Source: Haplomitrium mnioides
Lineage: Eukaryota; Marchantiophyta; Haplomitriopsida; Calobryales
Direction: 5' to 3'
NCBI GenBank assembly: GCA_049999725.1
Contig: JBNGIS010034005.1
Coordinates: forward strand, 1 to 64,000
Length of the DNA: 64,000 nucleotides
Shown: positions 34,492-45,552 of the stretch, piece by piece
Position numbering within the stretch: the first letter of the stretch is position 1
How the letters are laid out: each line of letters starts with the position of its first letter
Position numbers and translations under genes: made by a program
Notes under the pieces: model-generated
Databases searched by the model: none
What the model was told of the DNA's origin: nothing
The model's input: only the letters and a program-made list of their open reading frames with translations

Positions 34492-35095
34492 CTATTCGAC
34501 AATTTGTTTTTTAACAAAAAAAACTAAACATTCACTCTTTAATGTAACTATATGACAATTTGTTTTTTTAACCAAAAAAAACCCTAAACAATCACCCTTT
34601 AATGTAGCCATTTAACAATTATATTTGTAGCCAAAAAAAAAAAACCAAAACATTCACCCTTTAATGTAACTATTCGACAATTCAATTTGAAACCAAAAGA
34701 AAACACCTAAATATTCAACTTTTAATGTAACTATTCAACAATTTGTTTTTTAACGAAGAAAACCTATACATTCACCCTTTAATGTAACTATCCAACAATT
34801 CATTTCTAAACCAAAAGAAAAACCTAAATATTCAACTTTTAATGTAGCTATTCGACAATTCGTTTTTAACCAAAGAAAACCTATACATTTACCATTTAAT
34901 GTAGCTATTCGACATTTTTTTTTCAACAAAGAAAACCTATACATTCATCCATTAATGTAACTATTCAACAATTCATTTTTCAACAAAGAAAACCTAAGCA
35001 TTCTTCTTTGATGTAGCTATCCGATAATTCCTTTTTTCAACAAAGAAAACCTGAACATTCACCTTGTAATGTAGCTATCAGACAGTTTGATTTCT
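34492..35095. repeat. Tandem array of about 56-62 bp units
   Basis: Ten degenerate units each read CTATTCGACAATT, a T-rich part, AACCAAAGAAAACC, then ACATTCACCCTTTAATGTA. The first unit starts exactly at the end of A2's LTR. Units differ by small indels and substitutions, so the array is old. It is not a CRISPR-like array because there are no unique spacers. Confidence 0.9.
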
Positions 35096-35987
35096 CGGGT
35101 TTTACAAAACATTGGAGAACTCATTTTCCAAATGTAAAAATTCCAAAATGCAATGGATTTGATGTTTGTGAAACATGTGAAGAAATAAAATCTTTGCGAG
35201 AAAAATCTGTCTTGGAGTCCGACAAAGGTAACAAATTTTCTTCTCTTTTGATACCTTTGGCTAATCTATCCTCTTTTTTCTAGACTCAAAGCCTAGTTCT
35301 AGAGATGTTATATTTTCTCAACTTACAGCTAAAATATATATTTTTTGAAGTTATTTAGCAAAGAAGATTTGACTCGAATAATTCTTAGCAAGTTGAGTTT
35401 TGAGAAGAGAGTCTATGCTCGCATAGACTCTGTTGTTTTATATTTCAATTTTAACCTTTTTTGCAGTCGAATAAAGCCAGAAAATGAATTTGATTCTTGG
35501 TGGTGACCTTAGCTTTGCAACAAGTTTTGTTTTTGTTCCTTTAAATAAAGAGCCATTCTAAAAAGAAATTTGAAGGAATCGTTTTTCTTGATTGCAAATC
35601 CTATGTGTGCATAGGATTTGTTCTTGTTTCTCTTAAAACCAGTCGCGACAACATTCACAACAAGCCATAATACTGGTGTTGTTGTATTGGTCCTATGCGC
35701 GCATACAATCAGTTGTTGTCTCTACTCATCTTAAATGCTTAGACGATGTGTTCAAGTAACCTTTGTGTGCAAATCTTGTTTTTCTTCTTTTTGAAACTAA
35801 TTTTTCTTTTTTCAATTGCCTAAATTTTATTTTTAATCTTTTACAAAGTGTTTTGTTTCTACAAATTCAAACATTTGTTTAAGATGGCTTGAATGTTTGT
35901 GGCATCTCAGGTTGTGTTTTTGAAGTTACAAGTATCGACATATGTTTTAATGAACTACTGTTATGTCCTTCGTGCTTTGTGATCATG
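35096..35987. other. No gene seen; AT-rich spacer with three palindromes
   Basis: Contains AGTCTATGC-TC-GCATAGACT (35410-35429), AAATCCTATG-TGTG-CATAGGATTT (35596-35619) and TATGCGCGCATA (35694-35705). No coding similarity recognised. Confidence 0.6.
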
Positions 35988-36420
35988 TGTAAGAGTACAA
36001 ACATAAGGTTGTGTTATTTATGAGAAAATAGAGAGGAGTGAAGGAATGATAGTGAGTCACTTTTAGGGTTAAGATTGGATTACTTGCCTTTGAAGTCACT
36101 TTTGGTGGAGTCAAGTTTAGATTACTTGCATTCAAAGTCACTTTTGGTAGAGAGTCACATTTGGGGCTAAAATGAGAAGTGACCTGTAAGTGAAGAAAGA
36201 GAGATGACACCCTCTTCTCTTGTATAAATAGAAGGGCTTCTTAGCCCCACTTCTCATTCTGGAGTTCCTCTCAAATCACTTGGGTTCTTTGGTTGCTTGG
36301 CTTTTGCTTGCACTCTTGGTCTAAGCTTGGACCTTGAGTTGCTTTTTTGGTTGAATGACTTTATTAGAGTTCACCATGAGTTCTTACTCATTTGGATTTG
36401 GTCTTTGAGATTCTTTTACA
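35988..36420 (+). repeat. A4 5' LTR
   Basis: 433 bp, TGTAAGAGTACAAACAT to TTCTTTTACA, with TATAAATAG at 36223-36231. The bases before it are TCATG; with no 3' LTR a target duplication cannot be tested. Confidence 0.9.
36223..36231 (+). promoter_or_regulatory. Family-A LTR TATA box (A4 copy)
   Basis: TATAAATAG lies about 190 bases before the LTR end, in the context CTTGTATAAATAGAAG. The same box occurs at the same place in the LTRs of A1, A2, A3 (5') and both A5 LTRs, so it is probably the element promoter. Confidence 0.7.
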
Positions 36421-36421
36421 T

Positions 36422-36433
36422 TGGTATCAGAGC
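36422..36433 (+). promoter_or_regulatory. A4 primer-binding site, initiator-Met tRNA type
   Basis: TGGTATCAGAGC one base after the LTR end. Confidence 0.9.
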
Positions 36434-36459
36434 CACGGTTCATTTTTGGTGTGAGCTAC

Positions 36460-37767
36460 ATGGCGAGTCAAGAGGAGGCAATTCAAGCAATGGAACAACG
36501 ACTTGAACATCTTTCACGCATCTTGGAAGTGGAAATAAAAGAAAGAGCAATGTTTCGAGAAGAAGAGAGTTATGGGCGATTTCCAATGCCAAAAGCATAT
36601 GATGGAAAGGTGACTTGTGGTGTTTGTGAGAACTTCATTTTTGATTGTGAACAATATTTTAAAGCTACAAACATTAGAGAGGATAGTTGGCAAGTTTTAT
36701 TTGCGGCAAGCCAATTAGAAGGAGGTGCAAAGACTTGGTGGAGATAGCAATTAGAACAAGCATAATGTGGATTTGTTGCTCCTATTGTTTCTTGACATGA
36801 GTTCAAAGAAGGAGTGATTTCAAGATTTAGAGTTGTAAATGCTTCAAAAGTAGCAAGAGATCGATTGGCCGAATTGAAGCAACTTGGTACAGTGCGAAGT
36901 TATGTGACACATTTTCAGAATATAATTATGCAAATTTCTGATATAAGAGAAGAAGAAGCACTAGACCACTTTGTTCGGGGAATGAAGCCTTGCACAAGAA
37001 TAGAAGTTACTATGAGAGAGCCTACTCAATTAGAAGAAGCAATGCGTATGGCAGAGCAACATGACTCATTACTCACAGCTACAGAAGTTAGATCTCGTCC
37101 TCAACCATTCAAACAACGTTCTAAAAACCTTGCAAGCTCTAATGGAATTAAAATTCCGACAAGAATTCGAGGTAACTTGTTCAATCTTGATGGTATGATT
37201 GAGGAGCACTCTTGTAGAATGTTGATCGATAGTGGGAGTTTCAAAAATTTTATATCACTACGTTTTGCTAAAATAATCAAAGCAAAATGTAAGCCTATCA
37301 AGAGGAGTGTTGTGACTATGGCTGATGGCCAAAAACATGACGTGTTTTGCTCTCAAAAGCCATTCCTTCTAAGGACTGGAATAGAGTATACAAAATCTAT
37401 GCAATTTGTTATTGCACATGTATAATATGACATCATTTTAGGATTGCCTTGGCTTGAAGAAAGGTCCACTCAATTTGATTGGAGAAAACGACAAATTCAA
37501 GTTACTTTACAAGGTAAGAAATTTCTTTTAGGGTGTTCGATACCGTTGGTGAAGAAGTCTAAATCAATTCAGCATGTTAATTCAGTGACGCAAGAGTGGC
37601 ATGTCTTTGATGTTTGGATTAAGCCCATCATGGACTTGAATAAGGAGGGGGGAAAAGGTGTACCTACCTTAATGATAGATGATATTTTGAAAGAGTTTGC
37701 GGATGTGTTTCCAAAGGATTTTCCAAAGGGGTTACCAGACGATCGAGGAATGCATTTTTTTGATTGA
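36460..37767 (+). pseudogene. A4 gag and protease, without zinc knuckle
   Basis: One frame from ATG 36460 to 37767 holds gag and protease with about four in-frame stops (one after AKTWWR at 36745-36747, two before 36814, one at 37423-37425). Gag words are FIFDCEQYFKATNIRE, VVNASKVARDRLAELKQLG and MREPTQLEEAMRMAEQHDSL. The protein then goes directly to FNLDGMIEEHSCRMLIDSGS, an intact D-S-G protease loop, with no zinc knuckle between. The protease continues to ILGLPWLEER. A T-run near 37757 shifts the frame before RT. Confidence 0.85.
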
Positions 37768-38812
37768 GTTGATATCGGGAAGCACTCCTTATAATCGACC
37801 TATCTATCGGCAAACACCACAAGAATTAGAGGAGCTTCAAAAGACATTGACGGATCTTCTTGAGAAGGATTTCATTCAACATAGTGCTTCTCCTTGGGGA
37901 GCTCCTATATTCTTTGTACCAAAGAAAGATGGTGGATTTTGTTCTTGTACAGATTATCGAGGATTGAACAATCAAACAGTGAAGAATGCCTATCCTTTAC
38001 CTTGTATTGATGATTTGTTGGATCAATTAAATGGTGCACAATTTTTTTCTAAGTTGGACCTTCGAAGTGGTTATTCGCAAATTCCAATCAAGCCAAGTGA
38101 TATACCAAAGACAACTTTTCGCACAAGGTATGGTCATTTTGAGTGGAAAGTTCTTACATTTGGTCTTAATAATGCTCGGGCAATATTTATGGATCAAATG
38201 CATCAAGTTTTTGATGGGTTAATGGATAAGTCAATGTTGGTGTTTTTGGACGATATCCTTACGTTTAGTAAAAGTGAAGTTGAGCATCGTGCTCATCTCA
38301 AGGAGGTACTACAACTACTACGCAATTGGAATTTTTATTGCAAGAAGTCTAAGTATGAGTTTTGGAAGCAAGAGGTGACTTATCTAGGGCATAAAGTCTT
38401 TGCGGATGGCATCAAGATGGAGGAAGAGAAAATTAAGGCTATTGCAGAGTGGCCAACACCAAATGATGCAAAGGATGTTCGAGATTTCAATAGACTAGCA
38501 AGTTTTTATCAAAGATTCATTCATTACTCTGCTCATATTGCTGCACCACTTACGGATTTACTAGGGAAGGATGCAAAGTTCAAATGGACGACCAAGGAGC
38601 AAGTGGCATTTCAACAACTCAAGGATGCGGTGACATCTCATCCAATTCTACAACTATATGATCCAAAGAGGCGTTGTGTAGTTGATTTTGATGTTTCTAA
38701 TTTTGTTATTGAAGCGGTTTTACAACAAGAGTTTGAGGATGGACTTCATCCAATTGCATTCATGTCACACCGATTAAATGCGGCGGAGAGAAATTATTTT
38801 ACAAGAGATTGA
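37697..38812 (+). pseudogene. A4 reverse transcriptase and RNase H (long open frame)
   Basis: A 371-residue open frame holds a complete [68 protein letters not shown] and catalytic VFLDDILTFSKSEVEH. The thumb follows with FWKQEVTYLGHKV and KAIAEWPTPNDAKDVR, then RNase H with CVVDFDVSNFVIEAVLQQE and SHRLNAAERNYF. It stops at 38812 in the RNase H domain, which continues one frame over. Catalytic aspartates are intact. It is cut off from gag-protease by a frameshift. Confidence 0.85.
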
Positions 38813-39968
38813 GAGCAATTAGCATGGTTTATGCTACCAAAGTATGGAGACACTATCTTTTGGGCAAACCTATACTTATGCGCACAGACCACAAGCCATT
38901 GCTTCAAGCAATTCACTTGGAAAATATGGCAAGTCGTCATCATCGTTGGGAAGATCAACTACAACTCTTTGATTTCAAGTTGGAGTACAAGCCGGGAAGG
39001 TTCCACACTATTCCTGATGCATTGTCTCGAAGACCGGATCATGGAATGAATACACTAGAGATAGCAAATGCTAGTATATTACATCTTGATGAAGCAACCA
39101 GTGACGACTTTCGACAAAAGTTGCAAGAAGATGTCTTCTTTACTCTTGTTAGAGCACGTTTGGCGGTCCAAGATAAAGAGTATTATATTTTTTCCATTCG
39201 GGATGGTGTTCTCTATCAAGGCCATCAAACATATGTTCCACAAGACCATGCGCTTCGGATGGCACGTTTGTAACAAGCACATGATATTCCGATTTCTGGG
39301 TATCTTGGAGTAGACAAGACTATAGAGTTGCTTCAACGGACTTGGTGGTGGCCAACCTAGCTCGAGATGTTTGTGGCTTTGTTTGTTCTTGTGAAAGTTG
39401 TCAACAAAACAAGGCTTTAAATAAAAAACCAGCTGGTCTTCTACAACCATTATCGATTCCTACTGCTCGGTGGGAACATGTAAGTTTGGATCTTATCACT
39501 TCGCTTCCAATCATGCCTTATGGGTATATGGCCATTGTAGTGTTTATGGATAAGCTAAGCCATCAAATTCATCTAACATCGACAGTGGATATGGTGGATG
39601 CTCCACAATTGGTGAAGATTTATTTTGTTATAGTCTTTCGATATCATGGAATGCCAAATGTACTTATATCTGATAGAGATCTATGATTTACTGGGAAGTT
39701 TTGGCAAGAGTTATTCAAACTTTTGGATACCAAACTATCTATGTCTACGACATATCATCCTCAAACAAATGGGCAAACCGAACGAGCAAATCGCACTGTG
39801 GAGGATATGCTTCGAGCGTTAATCAATTTTCATCATATGGATTGAGATAGTTTTTTACCAGCTGTAGAGTTTGTATACAACAACTCCAAACAAGCTTTTC
39901 TCTTTTCTTTCTTAATTCTGGTCAACATCTTCTTGTTCCCGATGGTTTGCTTTCTCTTTCGTCTTCTT
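38809..39968 (+). pseudogene. A4 RNase H end and integrase (truncated)
   Basis: 38809-39273 reads VYATKVWRHYLLGKPILMRT, DHKPLLQAIHLENMASRHHR and EYKPGRFHTIPDALSRRPDH, then the integrase N-terminus RDGVLYQGHQTYVPQDH. The zinc region and core follow in another frame (39342-39686): FVCSCESCQQNKALNKKPAG, VSLDLITSLPIMPYGY and GMPNVLISDRDL, then a stop. The TSTTYHPQTNGQTERANRTV-like segment is present in a further frame near 39740-39800. It ends at about 39968. Confidence 0.82.
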
Positions 39969-40860
39969 ATATACAAAGGTAATAGGAATGTAAAGTAGTT
40001 AATATATTAATCATATAAGATTAACCCTAACCCTAATTCTAATCATAGAAGCTAATCATAGATTAAAGACTAATGCTATATTAGCCTAATCATCTTACTA
40101 AATGTATTATAATAAACAACTATGATTAAAGACTAATGCTATATTAGCCTAATCATCTTACTAAATATATTATAATAAAACACACTTTTTAGTAAAAAAA
40201 TCTAAATAAGCTCTATATTATAATTGCACGTAGAAATCTTTTACAATGTAGAGGTAAAAAAATACTATAACTAACAATAGAAATCTTTTAACAATGTAGA
40301 GGGAAAAGAGCATTCACTTAGAAATCTTTACAACGTAGAGGTAAAAAAGTACTATAACTAACTGGAGAAATCTTTTACAATGTAGAGGNNNNNNNNNNAA
40401 CTGGAGAAATCTTTTACAATGTAGAGGGAAAAGAGCATGCTATAACTACCCGTACAAGTCTTTTACAAGGTAGAGGTTAAAGTTTGAGTAAGCCACCCCA
40501 ACATTGAAAGGTAGAGGTTAAAGTTTGAGTAAGCCACCCCAACATTGAATTTTGGACATTGAGTTCAATTGGAAACTTAGCAACCCTTTTCAAATTCCAG
40601 TACATTGAGTTGGAAACTCAGGGACCTTGTCCACCAAAGATCATCAATCGGAAAATTAGCAACCCTTTTCAAATTCCAGCTATTTTCTGTCAACTGTCCC
40701 AAAGATTTAGTTTCTTCCTAATAAAAAATGGGGCCTAGGATTTGGCAGGCAGATCCATGGAACTGGAAATTTAGTTTCTTCGTAATAAAAAATGGGGCCT
40801 AGGATTTGGCAGGCAGATCCATGGAACTGGAAAATGGGTCAACCAAATGCACAACCAAGC
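39969..40860. repeat. Patchwork of short tandem duplications around an assembly gap
   Basis: Pairs or runs include a 56-60 bp unit with GATTAAAGACTAATGC (about 40061-40180) and repeated GAAATCTTTTACAATGTAGAGG (about 40230-40470, with 10 N at 40389-40398). There are also a doubled TTTGAGTAAGCCACCCC unit (about 40471-40550), a doubled CTTAGCAACCCTTTTC word, and a doubled TTTAGTTTCTTC...GGAACTGG unit (about 40706-40830). No gene seen. Confidence 0.75.
40389..40398. other. Assembly gap (10 N)
   Basis: Ten Ns between two near-identical copies of the GAAATCTTTTACAATGTAGAGG unit. The true copy number is unknown. Confidence 1.
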
Positions 40861-43800
40861 CACTCGTGACCGTTGGGATATCTGCAAACAAGAATGTGGA
40901 TCTGCTGTACAGTAATACATCAGTCTTCCCATCGATCCTCACGTCCCATCCCATGGATCAGTAACTCAACTTTGGTTTCTAGCACCACACAAATTTCCTT
41001 CCTAATCCCATTCCAATATCAACTTTATTGACCAGCTCCAAAAACAACATTGAAATTCTCAGGCATGAAGTTGGTCTTTCCAGACATTTATAGTAGCAGA
41101 CTGGTAAGTAAACATTTAGCTTGGCTAAATGATGGTTCCTAGAGACATAAGGCCAGATGAGGGAGAGAGGAGACAGCATGCAGTGAAGAGTTAACGCAAT
41201 TTTTGTGGTGACAGTCCTGACAGACCCCATTATTATACTCACCAAATCTAGACAGAGCACTTTCCCTTCAATAATCCTGGTTTGATAACGAAAGTAAAGA
41301 TGTCCATAAACTATGGTTGGCAGCACTAACTCCATAGGCAAGCGTTGATGGTGGAAGGTAGGTATTTCACACCTCCGCATCTTCTATCTGAAAGCTGACA
41401 ATAATTCCACTTTGACTGGGTATAACATCGGGACCACAGCTACACTCCAGCCTGGCGCAGGTCAAACTGCTGGTCTTGTTCCCCTGCTGTGCGTTATAGA
41501 GATGGATCGTAGCAGTAGTGCACAGCCCCCGACTCACTAAACTTCTAATCATTAGAAGCTGATAAAAAGTCATGGACTCTAAGCATTCAAGATTATGCCC
41601 AGCCTCCGAATCACTAAACGTCTGATTCATTAGAGTTGAAAAGTCATGGATTCAAAGCATTCAAGATTATGCCCAGGCCCCGACTCACTAAACTTCTGAA
41701 TCATTAGAAGCTGGTTGAAAAGTCATGGACTCAAAGCACAAGCAGCTTTCATGAATTGCTCTCAGTGTGTGAGGGTTCTTGAGCAGTGGAGGATCAAACT
41801 CACCAAAAAAAAACCTTGCTTTTGGAATTTTAAGGGAAGACAATAATTCTCTAGAAACTGAACTACAAGAAGCAATTATTATCTAATTTTCAGTAGAACC
41901 CCTTAGGTCATTAATTTTTTTCAATAACCTTTCACAGATTGGCAGAGATCACAGCACACCTCTGGGGTGTGGCTGACAACAATGTGAAAACCCAATCCAA
42001 AAGAACAAAACCAACACTTTGCCATCCTTATTGCTAAAGTCAGTGTGGTACCAATTGATGGCAATGCAGTAGAAACACGTTATTGCAATTTCACGCTTCA
42101 GTCTCGAGACCCATCATTGCCCTAGCCGTGATTTAATCAAAAACCATTCAAAAAACGAAGAAAACCAAGACTTGCCATCATTATTTCTGAGATCAGCAGT
42201 GTGGTACCAATTGATGCCCATGCAGTAGAGAAACAAGTTTCTACAGTCTCACACTTTAGTCTAAATTCTCCGCCATTGCCCTAGCAATAAAATAGTCAAA
42301 ACCATTCAAAACCAGAAGAAACCCCAGAATTCACCATCATTATTTCTGAGATCAGTGTGGCAGCAATAGATGCCCCATGCAATAGAGAATAAGCTACTTA
42401 CTTCCATTCACACACTTCACTCCCAATACCTGTCATTACCCTGGCAATGACATAAGTCAAAAACCATTCAGAAAAGAGAAGAAAATCAAGTATTTGCTGT
42501 CATCATTTCTGACATCAGCGTGGTACCAGTTGAAGAGCCCTTGCACTAGAGAAACAAGTTATTTATATATGTTCAATCTCAAATTCAGTCTCAATACCTA
42601 TCATTGCCCTAGCAACTTTTTTAATGGTAGCAGCACCAGACTTTTCCAGCAGGTACAATCAAGTCAAAAACTGATTCACTCCGACGCATCAGACATCACA
42701 CTATTATCATCTCTTGACCACCTATTGTGGCTGCTTTGAAACTCTTAGGATGAAAATCAAAAGTAAATTCAGTCTCATCAGATTTTTGATCAGAAAATTT
42801 AATTTGAATCTTCAAGTGAGTCATTGATTTCTGTTCATACTGTGAATGGAGCTTTTTGGCCAACCACGATGACCAAAAGCTGTGCTCTCGATTATAAAGA
42901 ATGACTTCCTAAGTGGTGCTATTTTGCACTGTGACGAAGGAAATGTTCTCAGAACAAATAGAATGTGGATTTCTGTGCCATTGCAAATGGGAAGGCGCTC
43001 ATCAAAGGTAGCCACAAGAAAGGTAATTCCTGGTATGCACTCCTCACAGTTCTCTGATTAGATAATAATAACTACAAAGGAAGTCTTTTGAAGCATTTCT
43101 AAGCAAGTTGTCCATAGTTCAGAACAACTATGCCTATGATCTGACATAAAAGTCCTGAAATTCTGGCCATTATTAACGCTTGATATCCTGAAATGTACTC
43201 TCCCAAGTTTGAATTCCTCGCCTGAAAGTTGCAGGGTATCCCATTACTTGGGCTAATCTTATTTTTAGACTAGGTTATCACATATCGGAATTTTTATACA
43301 TAACCAAGCCAGTCCTGACCGTTGGGATATATGCATGCAAGAACCTGGATCTCTCTAGGCTGCTTTACATCATAGTCTTCTCAACTTTCACCACGTCCAA
43401 TAGGTGAGGAAATAAACTTTGGTGATAAGCACAACAGAAAAACTTCTCTCCTACTGATAAGCTCTGCATTCTTTCACTTACATGAAGTGGCATCCTTAGA
43501 CATTTATAGTAGAATTATCTATAAGTATTGTAGAACTCCATACCTACAAACTCAGGTAGCCAATCATAAAGTTAATCAAGATGATCTGTACTGAAGATTG
43601 TATCAAGGCAACAAACATCCAGAGTCCTTTCATGGAAACCACGTTTGTGATTATAAATTAAAAACTAAACACTAGCTACAATAGCTGGACAAATGTTTCC
43701 ATTGAATAATTCAACCAATATCTATCAAGCAACCAAGCATTGAGGGATCATTCTCGTAACAATTGAAAAGTTGTAACCAAGACCTTTCCCAAACTGGCCC

Positions 43801-44197
43801 TCTCAAAAGATGAAAAAAAATTTCACAAGGAAATTTTTGGGGCAGCCGTTTCTAGAAAAATGTTCCCAAAAATGTCAAACAAACGGTCAACCAGCCAATC
43901 TAGACAGACACCTGCACATTTGGCTTCAGCTGCTTCACAACATTAAGAGAACAAAATCGTGTTCAAATGAGGAATAAAATTGACAGCTGGTCGATTCAGC
44001 TACGAACGTCTAACCATAATTTCCAATTTCTTCCTTCAAAGTCGTACCCAAATACGGAATAAAATTGACAACTGATCGCTTAGCTTTGAGTCTCTTCATC
44101 GGGGGCCTGAAATCGAAACAATAGAAACACCTAGGACTTCCAAAATCGGCATCGATCAAAGAGATGATCCCTCCACGCAGATGAAGATCGGAAATGA
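40861..44197. other. No gene seen; downstream flank of Sec61 beta with local repeats
   Basis: No convincing coding exon on either strand. Contains three units of about 60-110 bp with GACTCACTAAACTTCT and AAAGTCATGGA (about 41525-41740). Four units of about 155-160 bp begin near 42013, 42169, 42329 and 42490, with TTTCTGAGATCAGTGTGG. A segment near 40850-41110 with CGTGACCGTTGGGATAT and GACATTTATAGTAG recurs diverged at 43300-43515. Short ORFs here are not supported by any recognised domain. Confidence 0.65.
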
Positions 44198-44506
44198 TCA
44201 AGGGCCGCTACTTTTCAAGTGATAAAGCTTCCCGATTACATGCAAAGCTGTCACAAAGCCAATAAAGCAAAGGCTCATGACCAAAACTACGGTGGGAGTG
44301 ATCTTCAAACCAGGGGCGTCGTCAGTATAGAATCGCAACATGTTATTGGCACCACCGCCATAACCCCCACCCGAGCCCGAAGAAGATGGTCGCCTCCTCC
44401 TCATACTCGACGCCGCAGCGCTACCTCTAGGGGGCGCTCCAGTTGCCGTTCCTCCTGGTCTTGAAACCATCGATGCTGCCTGACTTGGTGATGCCCCTTT
44501 AGCCAT
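44198..44506 (-). CDS. SEC61B: Protein transport protein Sec61 subunit beta
   Basis: Intronless 102-residue tail-anchored ER membrane protein. Sec61 beta is the small non-essential-type subunit of the Sec61 translocon; it sits beside the channel and binds ribosome and targeting partners. The Ala/Ser/Gly/Pro-rich cytosolic N-terminus leads to [17 protein letters not shown], then the diagnostic [18 protein letters not shown] (about 54-71). One transmembrane helix follows (about 71-94, [20 protein letters not shown]) with a short lumenal tail. Length matches plant homologues (roughly 80-110). The ATG at 44506-44504 is chosen because [12 protein letters not shown] starts the family-like part. The frame stays open 52 residues further upstream to 44662, but that part is encoded by pyrimidine-rich tandem repeats that look like 5' UTR. 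Intact and probably expressed. Confidence 0.93.
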   Translation of the reverse strand: MAKGASPSQAASMVSRPGGTATGAPPRGSAAASSMRRRRPSSSGSGGGYGGGANNMLRFYTDDAPGLKITPTVVLVMSLCFIGFVTALHVIGKLYHLKSSGP

Positions 44507-44528
44507 TGATCGCTGCACGCTAGTCAAT

Positions 44529-44747
44529 TCCCCTCCTCCTCCTTTCGTTTCCTTCCTCAATCTCCTCCTCTGCTCCTCGACCTCCCCTCCTCCTTTTCTT
44601 TCCTTCCACAATTTCCTCCTCTGCTCCTCGACCTCAACTCCTCCTTGTTTTTCCTTCCACAATTTCCTCCGCTGCTCCTGCGTGCACTACCACCTCCCCT
44701 CGTCCTTTCCTTACCTTCCTCAATTTCCTTCCTCGCTGGACGACGCC
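44529..44747. repeat. Four pyrimidine-rich tandem units in the Sec61 beta 5' leader
   Basis: Units of about 54, 51, 61 and 52 bp (44529-44583, 44584-44634, 44635-44695, 44696-44747) share CTTCCTCAATTTCCTCC and CTCCTCGACCT. On the gene strand they form a GA-rich leader. The first two lengths are multiples of three, which keeps a spurious upstream frame open ([19 protein letters not shown] repeats). Confidence 0.8.
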
Positions 44748-45009
44748 CTCCCCTCCTTTCCTTGGTCAATGCTTCGCCCCACTGCAACCTCCCCTCCTCC
44801 CGGCCTTCTCTGGCAATGAAATCCTCGCTAATCGTGTTTAACAAACATCGTCTAGTTTAGTCTTTAACAGGACCTTTTCTTAATTGCCGGCCTCTTTGTT
44901 CATCACCCAAACCTCTGTTTATCGCCGTTTCTCCCCGGCCGTGAAATCCTTCACTTCCCCAATTTGCGCAAGGATATGTCATTTCGAAAGCAAGTTCATT
45001 AAAGATTCC

Positions 45010-45175
45010 CTGATGCATGACATTAGTTCAGGAGATGGTGTATCGTTTCTGTGTTTCAAATGAAACTGCCCAAGAGTTAGGAACACAGTTCCTCGCCTGG
45101 CTAGTGTTGCACTGGTGCCTATCTTGTTCGCACACTTTTGATCATGCCCCGCGTGTTCGATTGTACTGAAGTGAT
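45010..45175 (+). pseudogene. Fragment resembling SPP exon 1 (about 65 bp core)
   Basis: 45089-45155 resembles 56810-56885, which spans the end of SPP exon 1 and the start of its first intron. Shared words are TCGCCTGGC-AGTGTTGC-CT, CTATCTT-TCGCAC-CTTTT and GTGC. The similarity includes the RLASVAL coding part. It fades on both sides, and no other SPP exon follows. Confidence 0.4.
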
Positions 45176-45552
45176 TGATGGTCTCAAAAACAAATGCGCA
45201 GATTACAAAGTAGCCTTGTGTAAAGTACTGCATGATAGTGCTCCAATCAACATCATCCAAGCAAACATTGGTGATAGACCTGTTTTGAGACATACAAAGG
45301 AAGACCACCGAGGAATGTTCAATCATTCCACAAGAGTCTTATTTATTTCTTCTTGTTTTTTTTGGGTTTTTCTCTTCCCCAAGAAAATGGCAATGACAAC
45401 AAAACATGAAGAAGAGAACAACTATTGAGTTGGAAGGGCTATACTCAACTACTAAGAAAAAGGGAAAAAGGATCTAAGATCGCACACATGTGGAGGTCTT
45501 CTTCTAGCCGAAGAGAAAACTCATAGCAATCAATCAACCTCTTTGACTGTGC

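Larger units (their letters stand above)
35988..39968 (+). mobile_element. Ty3/gypsy chromovirus A4, 3'-truncated
   Basis: 5' LTR 35988-36420, primer-binding site, gag, protease, RT, RNase H and most of integrase are present. The family sequence stops near 39968, before the GDQVM/chromodomain part, and there is no 3' LTR. Immediately after comes unrelated AT-rich DNA with small duplications and an assembly gap. This is the best-preserved family-A coding copy in the window. Confidence 0.88.

Noticed and set aside
34492-35095. Regularly spaced repeats that could suggest a CRISPR array
   Set aside because: Units are contiguous and similar throughout, with no unique spacers, no cas genes and a plant context.
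40021-40045. TTAACCCTAACCCTAA-like telomere repeat
   Set aside because: Only about two units; too short to be an interstitial telomere.
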